This document shows, one piece after another, positions 33,179-44,429 of a stretch of DNA of 62,672 nucleotides; the stretch's first letter is position 1, and every line of letters starts with the position of its first letter. Made by a program: the position numbers and the translations under genes. The notes under the pieces were generated by a model. That model saw nothing but the letters and a program-made list of their open reading frames with translations. It searched no databases and was not told where the DNA came from. Origin of the DNA: Chara braunii. Its lineage: Eukaryota > Streptophyta > Charophyceae > Charales > Characeae. The stretch is from contig BFEA01000601.1 in assembly GCA_003427395.1 (NCBI GenBank), positions 194,736-257,407 on the forward strand. Direction: 5' to 3'.

Positions 33179-34314
33179 GTACTGGGGTGGCGAAACAAGG
33201 CGTCAGCTACTCGGTTATAACAGCCCTTTTTGTGTCTTAACTCAAAATCGAAAATGTCAATTTCATGAAACCAGCGAAGCAAGGTAGGGGACAGGGTAGT
33301 TTGTTGTTTGATCCACTTCAGAGTCTCATGATCTGAGAAGACTTTGAAGTGGCATCCCAAAAGATAGTGTTTCCCGTGGTCAAACGCAATACGCAAAGCA
33401 TAGAGCTCGCGCATGTAGGTGGAAGTGGCTACCTTTACGTTGGGCATACGTTCGCTGTAGTATTCGAGTGGTCGCAAGCCATCGTCGTCGTCTTGCTGCA
33501 GCACTGCGCCGATTCCGTACTGGCTCGCATCTGTAGTGACTACGAACGTCAATTTGGGATCTGCAATGCGGAGTACTGGGTGACTTACCAAGGCTTCCTT
33601 TAAAGCTTGGAAAGCTTTCGTGCACGCGGCGTCCCAAGAATAGGGAACATTTTTACTGGTGAACCGCAACAATGGATGAGCAACAATAGAGAAGCGGGGC
33701 ACAAACTTCCGATAATATGACTCGAGGCCAAGAAAATAACGCAGTTCGCAGATGTTCACGGGCTGAGGCCAATTGCGTATGACCTTAACCTTGGTTGCCT
33801 CAGGCTCCAGGCCTGCAGCAGACAACCGATGCCCAAGGTAGATGACGCTATCCTTCCCAAACTCAGATTTCTCTATGTTGGGATGGAGTTGCATTTTCTT
33901 GAGGATGATCTGTACTTCCTCAAGGTGCTTGAGGTGTTCCTCCATGGACTTGCCGAAGATTAGTATGTCATCGAGGTAGACCACCACGAACCGGCCAATC
34001 TGTTCGTGGAGGACCTTGTCCATGAGGCTTTGGAAGGTGGCTGTTGCGTTCGTGAGACCGAAAAGCATTACGGTAAACTCATAAAGCGCATCGTGTGTTT
34101 TGAACGCAGTCTTGTGCTGGTCCGCAGGATCGACTTCAATCTGGTGGTAGCCAGAGTTGAGATCGATCTTGGAGAAGACCTTGCACCCACCTGCGGCATC
34201 AAGCAAGTCATCTATATGAAGCAATGGATAGGCATTCTTTCTTGCGATGCGGTTTAGACCGCGATAGTCAATACACATACGGAATTTGCCTCCTTTCTTT
34301 GGAACAAACAACAC
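33175..34314 (-). CDS. Reverse transcriptase-RNase H segment of element F
   Basis: A 379-residue open minus-strand frame and the longest intact RT in the nest. In order: [61 protein letters not shown] (YLDD catalytic box), YLGHRLSAAGLEP, LRYFLGLESYYRKFV, then RNase H with VVTTDASQYGIGAVLQQ, RELYALRIAFDHG, FSDHETLKWI and VADALFRHP. RT copies element RNA to cDNA, and RNase H removes the RNA. The N-terminal fingers are in another frame upstream (34374 onward), and the frame ends at the RNase H-integrase boundary, so no full Pol is made. Confidence 0.86.
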   Translation of the reverse strand: MLFVPKKGGKFRMCIDYRGLNRIARKNAYPLLHIDDLLDAAGGCKVFSKIDLNSGYHQIEVDPADQHKTAFKTHDALYEFTVMLFGLTNATATFQSLMDKVLHEQIGRFVVVYLDDILIFGKSMEEHLKHLEEVQIILKKMQLHPNIEKSEFGKDSVIYLGHRLSAAGLEPEATKVKVIRNWPQPVNICELRYFLGLESYYRKFVPRFSIVAHPLLRFTSKNVPYSWDAACTKAFQALKEALVSHPVLRIADPKLTFVVTTDASQYGIGAVLQQDDDDGLRPLEYYSERMPNVKVATSTYMRELYALRIAFDHGKHYLLGCHFKVFSDHETLKWIKQQTTLSPTLLRWFHEIDIFDFELRHKKGCYNRVADALFRHPST

Positions 34315-34319
34315 AGGAG

Positions 34320-35540
34320 CACCAACTTCAGAATGCTAGGCTTTATCCACCCCTTGTCAATCATCTCATCAATCTATCGTCGAAGCTCCTCCAACTCGCC
34401 GCGTCCCATTCGGTATACGCAGCCCTTTGGAGGAACAACACCTTCAACCAACTCGATGGTGTGTCGGACCAATCGCATGGGGACTCCAAGTGGCTCGGCC
34501 AAAACTTTCAAAAACCGATCGAGGAGGTTTTGGATGTCTAGTGGGACCGGTGGGGGTGGGGAATCAGCAAAGGGGTCGCCTAGATCCGGTCGCAGGTCTT
34601 GATCCACCCCTTGTCAATCATCTCATCAATCTGTCGCCAGGGTTCCTCCAACTCGCCGGGTCCCATTCGGTATCACAACCCTTTGGAGGAACAACACCTT
34701 TAACCAACTCGATGGTGTATCGAACTAATAGCGTGGGGACTCCACGTGGCTCGGCCAAAACTTCCGAAAACCGATCGAGGAGGTTTTGGATGTCTGGTGG
34801 GACCGGTGGGGTGGGGGATCAGCAAAGGGGTCGCCTAGATCCGATCGCAGGTCGCGGAGAGAGACGACCGAATCTGAAGTAGGATCATTTGGACCGTTAG
34901 AGGGTAGAGAAATAGAAGTGCTAGAAGTAGAAGTACTAGAAGTAGGATCACTAATCGAAATAGTGGAGGTATTAACCGCAAAAGTAGATGGCACATGGGT
35001 AGGACAAACAAAGACAACATACAACTGCTCTTCCTCCTTGTGCTTGTGCCATTTCTTGCAAAACTCCATAGCATTAAGAAAAAGTCACTGGGAACTCATG
35101 CTTCTCATCCAAGAGGACATGAAGCTCGTTCCCTCGAGCATCTTTGACCACGAAGAGTGACTCCTTCCACTTGATCCATTCGCATTGGGACTGCAGCCAG
35201 CCCAAGCCAAGGACAACGTCGAAGGGGAACTTGTCAAGGCCATCGAAGTTCAACGCCTGTGTGACAGTTTTGTCCTTGTCAGAGGTAGTGCACACACCTT
35301 TGACTACATGCGTAGAAGATAACTTTTTTGTTGCCAACTTGGGTCCGGCAAGGGCTCGGCAAGGCCACTTGCTTCATCCCCAAGCCTACCTTGCGTATCC
35401 CGTGAGGTGGCATAAAGTTAGCCATAGCACCACAATCAACCAAAACACGAAGATAGAGATGGTTTATCAGACTCATGGGCTTAAGAACACGTATCAGAGT
35501 CCTGTTCTTGGTCGTCACCAAGAGTGGGGTCATCTGCATC
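34320..35540 (-). pseudogene. Protease, linker and RT start of element F, with a tandem duplication
   Basis: Pieces: 35279-35539 (RVLVDCGAMANFMPPHGI, the active-site loop as DCG), 35074-35337 (FDVVLGLGWLQSQCEW), a Ser/Thr/Pro-rich linker 34725-35069, and 34374-34607 (start of RT, GCVYRMGRGELEELRR). About 257 bases covering the linker end and RT start are present twice in tandem (TTGTCAATCATCTCATC at 34354 and 34611), which breaks the frame. Confidence 0.75.
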
Positions 35541-37120
35541 GGCTTCTTCTTCGGCCTTCAGCAGGTCATGCACAGCAAAACGATTGTTGCCTTTGAACCG
35601 CCTGCCGCCCATGGGCTTTTTGCTGCCTGCTGTGGTGACGAGGTCTAAAGCCTCAAGACTGACTATGTCCTTGATTAGAGTGAACCAGTCCAGTCAGTGT
35701 ACCCAATGAGGTCCCTGCCTAGGCGATTAGTAAAGTTGGTGGGAAACACGCCTTTGAGCACATCCAAGCAAGATTGATCAGTCAGTTTCAATCCGAGTGT
35801 AGCGAACATCTTGCTAAGGTAGGTCTACATTCTTTTCATGGAGCTCGTCCACTTGCTGCGCTTGATTTTGTCAAGCTGGATTCTTGCCCTTGCTGCAGCG
35901 TGTGGATCCAGGTATTGTGAAATGAGGAGTTCCTCGAGGGAAGCAACCGGGGTGGTCTTAAGCCACCTTGTTAGTTCTATTTTGGGAATCCCAGCTCACG
36001 TAGCTTGGACATCTAAGAAGCCCCGCACGACCGACTCAACATTCATTCCCATGATCATGGACTGGGTCTCAGGTTGAGTCCCCAGAACCTCGAAGTATGC
36101 CTTCATGGAGCCGATCCAGGATTCGACGTCTTCTTTGTCGTCGTACACCTTGTTAGTTCTATTTTGGGAATCCCAGCTCGCGTAGCTTGGACCTCTAAGA
36201 AGCCCCACATGACCGGCTCAACATTCATTCCCATGATCATGGACTGGGTCTCAGGTTGAGTCCCCAGAACCTCGAAGTATGCCCTCATGGAGCCGATCCA
36301 GGATTCGATGTCTTCTTTGTCGTCGTACTTAGACGGTATTTGAACCGCCTTTCGGTCCCCATAGGGACCGGCGTAACTGGGACCAGCACCTGCTGCTCCC
36401 AATCTTGGGGCTGCAGCAGTTGCAGAATTTCCAACCTCGTTGCTTGTCACAGCAACAGCGGAATCTGCACCTGTTGCAGGTCCCGAGGGGGCTGCCATCA
36501 CATTCAAGGAAGAAGATACAATGAGAGAGGCAGAGGTAGTTTCAATTGCAGCTTCAGATCCAGGGGGTAGAGGAAGAGGGTTGGCCACTTGGGCTTGTCG
36601 TAGCTCAGCCACCATCTTGAAGTGTTCGCAACTTTGCGAAGACTTCAGCGATCTCAGTGGTATGATATTAAAGATTCCTGACTTGAACAAGGGCGGTTGG
36701 TATAGACTGCAACTGTTCCCCACACTGCTCCTCAGTTAGTAAGGGAACATTCTCTAGGATGGCCACCTGCCTTTTGAGAAATGACTCCTTCCTCTCCTTC
36801 TCTGCCTCCTGTTCCCTTTTGGTTGCACTATCTAGAAGTGGTTGTAGATACGGTTTTTCCGCATCACTGCCTGCATCTAACAAGGCCCGCCATTGCACTG
36901 AAGTTAGCTGAGCCATTTTTGGACCGCTAGTATTGACAGGGGGGTCAAAGAGTCGCCACTCAGCAAAAGAATCAATTAGACTCTCAAGAGGTTCACTACC
37001 CTTCTCACTTGGACGAACACTCCTTTTCCCAGTCCTTGCCCACTCCAGACGGTCACTTTCCCTCTCTCCCTTCTCTCTCTCCCTCCTCTCTCTCTCTTCT
37101 TTTTGGCGGCGGGTCTCCAC
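35541..37120 (-). pseudogene. Gag of element F, with a 182-base tandem duplication
   Basis: The N-terminus 36668-37120 (METRRQKEERERREREKG, LTSVQWRALLDAGSDAEK) is Arg/Glu-rich and likely coiled coil. The capsid 36103-36723 has QIPSKYDDKEDIESWIGSMR and MGMNVEPVMWGFLEVQATRAG. This capsid part is duplicated in tandem at 35971 and 36153 (period 182, not a multiple of three), so the copy at 35996-36208 is out of frame. The nucleocapsid end is poorly kept. Confidence 0.8.
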
Positions 37121-38299
37121 GGGCCTCGGAAATGAACTCAGAAAAACAAACTTGAAAGCTCAGAGAAGAGAAGGTAGAACTCCTAGCCGGAGCGGCATTT
37201 CATTTGGACGTAGAGAGCAGCAAACCAAAGAAAAACAAACGATTTCAAACGAGAGGTCTGATCCAGCAACCCAGTCTGATCAGACTGCATACGAGGTCCT
37301 CTCAAGTCCAGTCTGACCTGCTCCGTGACTGTACAGCAAATCAGACAACGAGTGACTACATGCAAAAGAGAATTGAGTGGTGTACAGGGTGCGAGTCAAG
37401 CCACGGACAGTGCAACCAAAAGACATGCAAAACGTCTCAGCCAAGATCCGCCCTCGGTAGTGGGTGTCCTAATCCAAGAAGAATGAACTCCGTATCCTAG
37501 ACAAGAAGACAAGGGGCCAATGCCTAACCGATTTGGGTCCAGAGGCTCTTCGTGTTTGGGCCCGGTCCCGCTAGGTCCCAGAGGTCCCACGTAGGTCGTA
37601 ACCAGGTCCCAAGCAAGAGGAGTTTCTCTACTGCACTGAAAAACAAAATTTCAACTTCTGGCAGAACCTACAGACTACAGTCGTTCAGAGATGAAAAGAC
37701 AAAGCACTGTAGAAATACTCGACATTTAGGTCAAGATACTTCATTTTCATCCATCAGGTGAGTAGGTAGATCACATGCATTCAGTCACACAATCAAGACC
37801 ACAGAGGAGTAGGAAAAGAAACCAGAGTACCCCAACAAGACAATCAATACCATACACACATTCATGAGCATCTCGTAGGTGCACGACACTTACCTGAGTG
37901 GCCTTGAGCTTCGAGATGAATAGAACTCACCCCCCTCTCGTGTGATCATCCTGACCCCTCTAACGCTACCCCTACACTAGTGTCCTATCTCCTAGGAGGG
38001 ACTGACTCCAACAACCAAGTACAACGCCGGATCCCTCGTCGATGCTGAAGAACAAAGTAGCAACTTGAAGTCCGTAGATGCTGAGTGGCCGCTCATCCTC
38101 AAGCTCGCCTACTTGAGGGCAACCCTTAAGTTGCCAAGTGCCTCCCTTGAATCAGATTCCACGTGCGAGTGCCTGTCACTGTCGCCTCTCTCAAATTGAC
38201 GCATGAAGCCTTCTCGAAATGTCTTGCCACCCTAATCTCACTCTCAAACAACCTGGTTAGGTTCTATGTCGACCCCACATGACCTAACCAGGTAGGGGC
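37121..38299 (-). other. Leader of element F with the primer-binding site deleted
   Basis: The leader matches that of A (14041-14230 corresponds to 38070-38290) up to GACCTAACCAGGT. It then jumps directly into LTR sequence CATGATCCTGG at about 38299. About 155 bases present in A, including the Met-tRNA site and the telomere-like hairpin, are absent. Confidence 0.75.
37178..37197 (-). promoter_or_regulatory. Conserved leader motif upstream of gag (element F)
   Basis: The minus strand reads TGCCGCTCCGGCTAGGAGTT, identical to the D and E motif and close to that of A. Confidence 0.62.
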
Positions 38300-39082
38300 A
38301 TGATCCTGGCCAATTTCGAGATACACATCCATCAGAAAGTACAATGCCGTCCAATTGTAGAAAGAAATGAATGAACTTGAGACGAGAGAGAGAGGATTAG
38401 AAGAAGAAGAAGAAGTAAGAAAGAAGAAGATGTACACCAGCAAAGACAACGACAAGGCTCTTCTTCTTCGCCCAACAATCTCCTCCTCCTTATCTCCCCC
38501 TTCTCTTATTCATACAAGAAATAATAATACAATGCTGAATGGCTGATCCAGAATCAATGTCCGAGTCCTCTTCTACTGCAGGTATCACTTGAGGTCCACC
38601 ATAGCCATGGCCGCCTCTCCCACTCTTCACTCTCATAGGCCGAGGCTATGGCGGACTACTAGGCCTTGCCCAGATGCCCAAGGGACAACCCAAAGCAGCT
38701 ATGGCTGCTCTAGCTCAGGCCGCGATGCCTGACCCTGCCTCGAAGCTTCTTGGTGTAGCTCTCCCCAGCTGGGGACTCGCTGCTGCAGCGCCCACCAAGG
38801 TGATGAAGATGGCTGCCACCATAGCCAGGTAAGTACCCCTGGCGCTCCTCCCCCTTCCTTCCTTCTTCCTCCCCCGTGTCCTTCTCCTTCCTCCCTAGCA
38901 GCGCTGCTCCAGCATAGCGCTGCTCCAGCCAGCGCTCCACCAGTGTTGCCAAACTTGCACACCGAAAAAGAGGCCGGACTCTCCGCCCGGCCCAAAGATA
39001 TAGCGGCCTGCTTTGCCTCTTGAGCGGTGACTTCCAGGCCGCTTGGCCTCCCAAGCAACTGGTACCTCCTCCTTTTTGGAGA
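38300..39082 (-). repeat. 5' LTR of element F, first part
   Basis: Homologous to 30223-30992 of the other F LTR. It stops at CCTTTTTGGAGA (39082), where the 5' LTR of E begins. The continuation is at 49141-49490, partly hidden in the gap. The antisense exon-like structure and donor CAG|GTAAGT (38828) are present. Confidence 0.86.
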
Positions 39083-40356
39083 TGTACTGAACCGCCAAAA
39101 ACACAAATTGAGAACACTACTGATTTATGGGATTTGCCGCTGGAATGAATGCCTTGCTGAAATTCCCGCATTCTGCTGTGATTTCCATATCTGTGTGTGT
39201 GCGTGCCTGCTGGTTTGCATGCCTGTCTGAGTGCTTGTCGACTGAGTGTGTGTATGACCCGCAAGGAGGGTTGCAGGGGGGGAAACATGAATAGTTGGGG
39301 TAGGCCCGCGACACTTAGAGCACAGGGGAAAAACACTCAAGTAGCAGGTAGGCCGGTACCACTGAGGTAGTGGTAGAAGCGTCGGGTACTGGAGGCCGAG
39401 CAGAAGAAGACAAAAAGTTGGCATTTTTAGAGGCCCGGTAGCGGTAGGCTAGAGGTCGGCCGGTACCAGTCCAAGAAGCCCGCGTCTAGGGCCTGTCCGA
39501 AGGATAGCAGAGCCTGCAATGATGTTTCCTTCCGAAAGGGAGGAGGTACCGGTTGCTGGGAGGCCGCTCGGCCTTGGAAGTCACCGCCCAAGAGGCCAGT
39601 AGGCCGCTATATCTTTCGGAGGAGCAAGTAGCTCCTCCTCATTTGCGGTATGCAAGGATTGGCGACATGCTGCTGGAGCACAGCGCTGCTTGGAGGTGAA
39701 GGGCAGCTGGCGCTCAGCCTGGCTATGGCGAGAAGCCCAGCCCGAAGAGGAGGAAGAAGGGGGCGAAGGAGGAGAGTGGCGAGGCACCTACCTGGCTATA
39801 GTGGACACCGTCTTCATCACCTTGTTGGGCGTTGCATCTGGAAGGCCCGAGTTGGGGTAGTGCCGCACCAAGGAAGCTCGAGGCAAAGTGGAGCATGCCG
39901 GACCAGTCAGCAGCAGCATAGTTGCTTTGGGTTGTCCTTTGGACAGGAGTGCAGCGCCATAGCTGCTTTGGGTTGTCCTTTGGACAGGAGGGCATGGCCC
40001 TCAGTAGTCCGCCATAGCCTATGCATGTGAGAGGAGGCAGAAGGAGGGAAGCCATAGCTATGGTGGACTTGTTGTCGTTGTTGTTGTCGAGTCAACAGTA
40101 AGAGGGAACTTCGGATATTGATTCTGGTTCATCCACTCATTGTTATTATTATTATTGGGAGAAGAATAAGATTGGCGAAGTGAAGGAGGAGGAGGAAGGT
40201 GGAGAGAGAAGGGGGAATTGTCATTGGTCTTGCTGGTGTACTTCTTTCTCTCTCCTCTGGTCTCTATCTCTTTGCAAGTGCTTCATTTCTTTCGCAATTG
40301 GGTGGCATTGTCTTTCATTGTGAATTTGCACTTTGGGATTGACCAGGATCGTAACA
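39083..40356 (+). repeat. 5' LTR of element E
   Basis: Begins TGTACTGAACCGCC and ends GGATCGTAACA. It pairs with the LTR from 47347. It lacks the 90-base duplicated module found in the 3' copy; the corresponding place is shortened (39262-39300). It has a short duplication of GCTTTGGGTTGTCCTTTGGA at 39920-39990. Confidence 0.88.
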
Positions 40357-40358
40357 AT

Positions 40359-40372
40359 TGGTAGCAAGGCGG
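40359..40372 (+). promoter_or_regulatory. Degenerate primer-binding site of element E
   Basis: TGGTAGCAAGGCGG in place of TGGTATCAGAGCGG, at the usual distance from the LTR. The first five bases match; the rest has several differences. Confidence 0.7.
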
Positions 40373-41690
40373 ACTTACTTGCTGGCGAGAGGTGTTAGTC
40401 ACCCTAAACCTAATTCAGAATTAGGTTAGGGCTAACCTAATCTTGGATTAAGGTTGGGAAGTTAGGGTTAAGAGGGGCAGTGAGGTATGTGGATACTGCC
40501 CCCACCTGGTTAGGTCATGTAGGGTCGACATCAAACCTGACCAGGTTGCTTAAGTGATTGGATGGGGTGGCGAGATGCAAAGGAGGCTGATTGGAGTAAG
40601 CGAGAGGGAGTAGAGAGTGAGAGGTGCTCGCACCTGGAATCTGCACTTCAAGAAGACATTGAGTGACTTTTGGGCTTCCCCTCAAGAGGAAGACTTAAAG
40701 AGGCTGCCATATCTGCATCGAAGAGCTGCAAGTTGCTACTTTGGTCTTCAAACATCGGCGGCGGATCTGGCGTTGTAATAGGGGTGTAGGAAGGCCCTCT
40801 TACTTATGCTAGGACACTTCGTGGAGTGGTAGGTAGGGTTCAGGAGGACTTATAAGAGAGGGGGGTGAGTCGTTATCCATCTTTGGAGGCCGGGCCGCAC
40901 AGGTAAGTGCCGTGTGACCTGGTTAGCCCGTGGCAGATTGCTTGGTGTTTCATGGCCTGTTGGGGTGTGCTGGGCTCTCTTCCTCTTCTCGGCGGTCTTG
41001 GTTGTGTGTGTGAGCATGTGGATTGCTTTCTCACCTGATGGATGGATGGATGATGTATNTGTTCTAAATGACATATCTTTCTACGGTGCAATGTCTTTTC
41101 ATTTCTGAACGCCTGTAGGGGTGAGTTCTTGCTGAAAGTTGTCTTTTCCTTTTCAGTACTGTAGAGGCAGTTTGGGACTGACTTGGTACACCTATCTCGT
41201 TGGTCCTGGTCCACAACCTACTTGGGACCTTTGGGACTCGGTGGGACCAGGCCCAACGGGACAGGACCTTTAGGGCCCAAATCAGTTGCCGTCAATGCAT
41301 CTCTTTGCTGTGCTGAATTTGGGGGACATATGGCTAGCAAGGGCATTCCTTTCAAGGGGATCTTGACCGGTCTTACTGCATGTTATCATATACTGCCCCG
41401 CGTCTAGCTCGGCGACCGTCTGCACCCCTCGAAATCTCCATTGCTGCAGTTAATTTTCTTCGGCTGATTTATTGTGGTACATGTACCTTGTCAGGTTAGA
41501 CAAGAGGGGATCTCAAGCTAATCTGATCGAGCCCGTTCGATAAGTCAGTCCTATCTTTCGTTTTATGTTTTTTTATTTATCTTTATTCTGCTGCGTGAAT
41601 GCAATAGTCCAAACGAATTGCCGCTCCGGCTAGGAGTTCTTCCTTCTACTTTGTGTGATTTACTGCTTGTTTCTTTTATCTGAACTATCT
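40373..41690 (+). other. Leader of element E
   Basis: Non-coding leader. It holds CCTAAACCTAA/TTAGGGTTAAG pairs after the primer-binding site (40385-40470), the GGACTCGGTGGGACC block (41230-41290), and the TGCCGCTCCGGCTAGGAGTT motif at 41619-41638, about 50 bases before the gag ATG. No gene is seen. Confidence 0.7.
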
Positions 41691-42131
41691 ATGTCTCGTA
41701 TTGAGACGCGCGCGCAAAAAGCGGAAAGAGAGAGAAGGGAGAGAGAAGGTGTTCTTATTGAGAGTGCGAGGAAGGGTAAGAGGAGTGTTCGTCCAAAAGT
41801 GACCAAAGTGCGGACCCCTCTTGAGAGACCTACTGACACCCTATCCTCCGGCATGGTAGACATCACGTCCGAGCAATGGAAGGCCATGCTGGACGCAGCG
41901 GCCGATAACAAGAGGGCTTTCTTTCAAAAACTTTATGAGGATGTTATACACAAAGAGAGGGAGGCAGAGGCAGCAGCCAGAGCCACAAGTATCTCTAAAC
42001 AGGTGGTCCTCCTTGCGGTTCCGAAATTGAATGATGACCGGTTCCAAGAGAAGATAGTTGCTGTCGTAGCAGCCTTGGTTCAACTGCGGACCTTGGAAGA
42101 CCTCGAGTCCCGTGTGACAGCCCTGAGATAG
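41691..42131 (+). CDS. Gag N-terminal domain of element E
   Basis: Starts MSRIETRAQKAERERREREG; this ATG is chosen because gag in F (METRRQ) and D (MPASTRSQT) begins at the same place after the leader motif. The first 40 residues are basic and Arg/Glu-rich. The following ITSEQWKAMLDAAADNKRAF and VHKEREAEAAARATSIS segments predict a coiled coil. The frame ends at a TAG after about 146 residues (LESRVTALR), before the capsid frame that starts at 42247. The stop could be a mutation, or the first part could be a separate protein; D and F also change frame near here. Confidence 0.75.
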   Translation: MSRIETRAQKAERERREREGVLIESARKGKRSVRPKVTKVRTPLERPTDTLSSGMVDITSEQWKAMLDAAADNKRAFFQKLYEDVIHKEREAEAAARATSISKQVVLLAVPKLNDDRFQEKIVAVVAALVQLRTLEDLESRVTALR

Positions 42132-42246
42132 TCAGCCTCAAACACTCCCAACTTTCTGCCCCCCGTCCTCCTAACCCTCGACCTGTTGCAGTCCCAGTCT
42201 CTCACCCTAACACAATCCTCGTGACACTCACCCTAACACAGTCCTC

Positions 42247-43411
42247 GTGACAAGAGCAAGTGGAATTGTGACAAGCGCAGGAACCGGTGCCAACTCCTCA
42301 AGCGGCAGCGCCGACAGTTCTGCACTGGTCATAGTCCCAAATGCAGGAACATCAACCCAAAACGCCATAGTTCTTACAGGCGTACAATACAGCGGTCCCA
42401 TAGTGGACAAGCGGGGGGCCACTCTGTCGTCCAAATACGACGGGAAAGGGGATATCACCTCTTCGATTAGCTCCATGCACTCATACTCCGAGGTACTGCA
42501 AACACCGCAGGAAGATCGAAGCATGTTCATGGGCACTAATATTGAGCCCATCGTAAGGAGTTTCATAGAACTCCAGGCTGTTACAACATGTTATGAGAGG
42601 ATTGACCTGACCGAGTGGCTGGAAGCAACTCCTGTACGTACTCTTGAGGACCTCCTCATCACGCAGTATCAAGATAAGCACGCTGCGCTCAAGGCAAGAC
42701 TGAAGCTTGAGGCCCTCAAGGGCCAAACATGGAGGACTTCCATGCAGGCTTTGGAGCAGCACTTGACTGGTTTGTTCACCACGCCAAACCTGGGACTGAC
42801 CGACGTGTCGTGCATGGATGTAGTCATGGGAGTGGCCCCTAAAGAATACATCGCCTTGCTAGGACTCAAAGACCATACCACTTGGTGAGAGCTACTGACG
42901 GATCTAGTCAACCTAGAAGCCAAGGAACTCACCAGGTGTGTAAAGGTACCCGCTGCAGGTAGAACCTCGCAACGCAAGCGATACGGAAGCAACAACCAGC
43001 TTGCCCTGCATGAAAAGCGGGATGCTAAGGATCAGTCCTATGCGGATGATCTGTCTCTGAATGACGATCTAGAGCCGGACTCCGACGTGGGCTGTTCTAC
43101 ATCAGCCCATAAGTCTGATGTGAATACTGAAGAAAAATGTAATGCTTTTAAAAAGACTGCTTCAAACAAGGGGCCTAACCATAGTTCGGGCAAGGGAACT
43201 ATAGCACACCTCCCCAAGAATGCAAAGATCCCTGAGAAACTGGAGGATGCTTCTACCAAGCCTTGGTAAGCCCTCCGCATCAATCAAAAGGAATGGGAAA
43301 GAAGATCCAAATTCCACGTGTGCTTGCATTGTCAAAAGCCTGGGCATGCTGTGCAGGATTGTTATCGTCTGCAAGGAAACATGCAAAGGGCGTAGACGTG
43401 AAATCAACACT
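42247..43411 (+). pseudogene. Gag capsid and nucleocapsid of element E
   Basis: The capsid frame 42247-42888 is Ser/Thr-rich at its start and then has TLSSKYDGKGDITSSISSMH, NIEPIVRSFIELQAV, LEDLLITQYQDKHAA and VSCMDVVMGVAPKEYIALLG, ending at a TGA. The C-terminal part 43087-43269 ends at a TAA in KPW. Read through, this frame continues to EWERRSKFHVCLHC and the full zinc knuckle C-2-C-4-H-4-C (QKPGHAVQDC) at about 43321-43362. Two stops therefore separate capsid, spacer and nucleocapsid. Confidence 0.8.
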
Positions 43412-44429
43412 CTCTACAACAAGGGAAGCTGAACAGTCAGTTGCAGGCCCCTCCAAGGAGCCTGAATCTGATCAACAGCTTGCTCTTGAAGCCCGAACTA
43501 ATGCTGAATCCAAGGCTGGTGCAGTCCAAGTACTTTACACTGAGCCTTGGGAAGAGACTAAGGAAGTTGACTTCCACTCTCACCTAGAACATTGGCTGCA
43601 ACTCAAGAAGCAACGTCGTGTTCAAGGGAGTGTGGAGTTGACCTTCTTTAAGTTACTCATCAACCGCCGATACATCCGTGTGCTCATTGATAGTGGTTCA
43701 CCGACTAACTTCTTTTCTCCTAACGGGGTTCATAAGGCGGGCCTGGGAATGAAGCAAGTGGAATTGCAGAACCCTTGTCAGACCCAGGTGGGCAACCAAG
43801 AGGTTGTCACCTCAACACATGCTGTCAAAGGTGTGCGCGTCACTTTTGACAAGGATCGCACTGTCACACATGAGCTGAACTTTTATGTCATGGACAAGTG
43901 TCCTTTCGACGCGGTCATTGGCTTGGGCTGGTTAAAGGCTCATTGCCTAAGGACCATGTGGGCGGATAATCAGTTTGTGGTGCGTGACGTCAAGGGGAAC
44001 AAGCGTTCCGTTCAATTGGACGAGACACGCGAGTCCCCTGTGACTCTTTTAAGTGCAAACAAATTCTGCAAATCCGTGCGCAGGAGCAAGGAAGCTGAGC
44101 ATGTACATATAGCTCTTGTAAAGCCTCTTCACGTGCCTTCTACTTTTGCTGCATTTTCTACCTCGGAAAGTAATAATATTTCTACTACCTCTACTTCTGT
44201 TCCATCTACTTCTACTGTAAAAAATCAGTCTACTTCTAATCCAAGTACTTCGAGTTCAGTTGTAATTGCTGTAAATTCTCAATCTGATTTTCTCTCTCCT
44301 CATGAGGATGATCCTCCACCAGAAGTACCAACAAACATTCGCTGTCTATTAGATCGATTTCCTGAAGTCCTGGCTGAACCTCGTGGAGTTCCCGAGCGTC
44401 CGGTCAAACACAAAATTGAGATAATATAA
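43412..44429 (+). CDS. Aspartic protease and linker of element E
   Basis: Part of an open frame starting at 43263. The retropepsin-like domain is clear: [20 protein letters not shown] is the catalytic loop with an intact D-S-G, followed by [20 protein letters not shown] and, in the second half, [17 protein letters not shown] long Ser/Thr/Asn linker (44150-44280) leads to [20 protein letters not shown], the approach to RT. The frame stops at 44429 in HKIEII. This is the only copy in the nest where I see a canonical DSG; the other family members show DCG. Confidence 0.8.
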
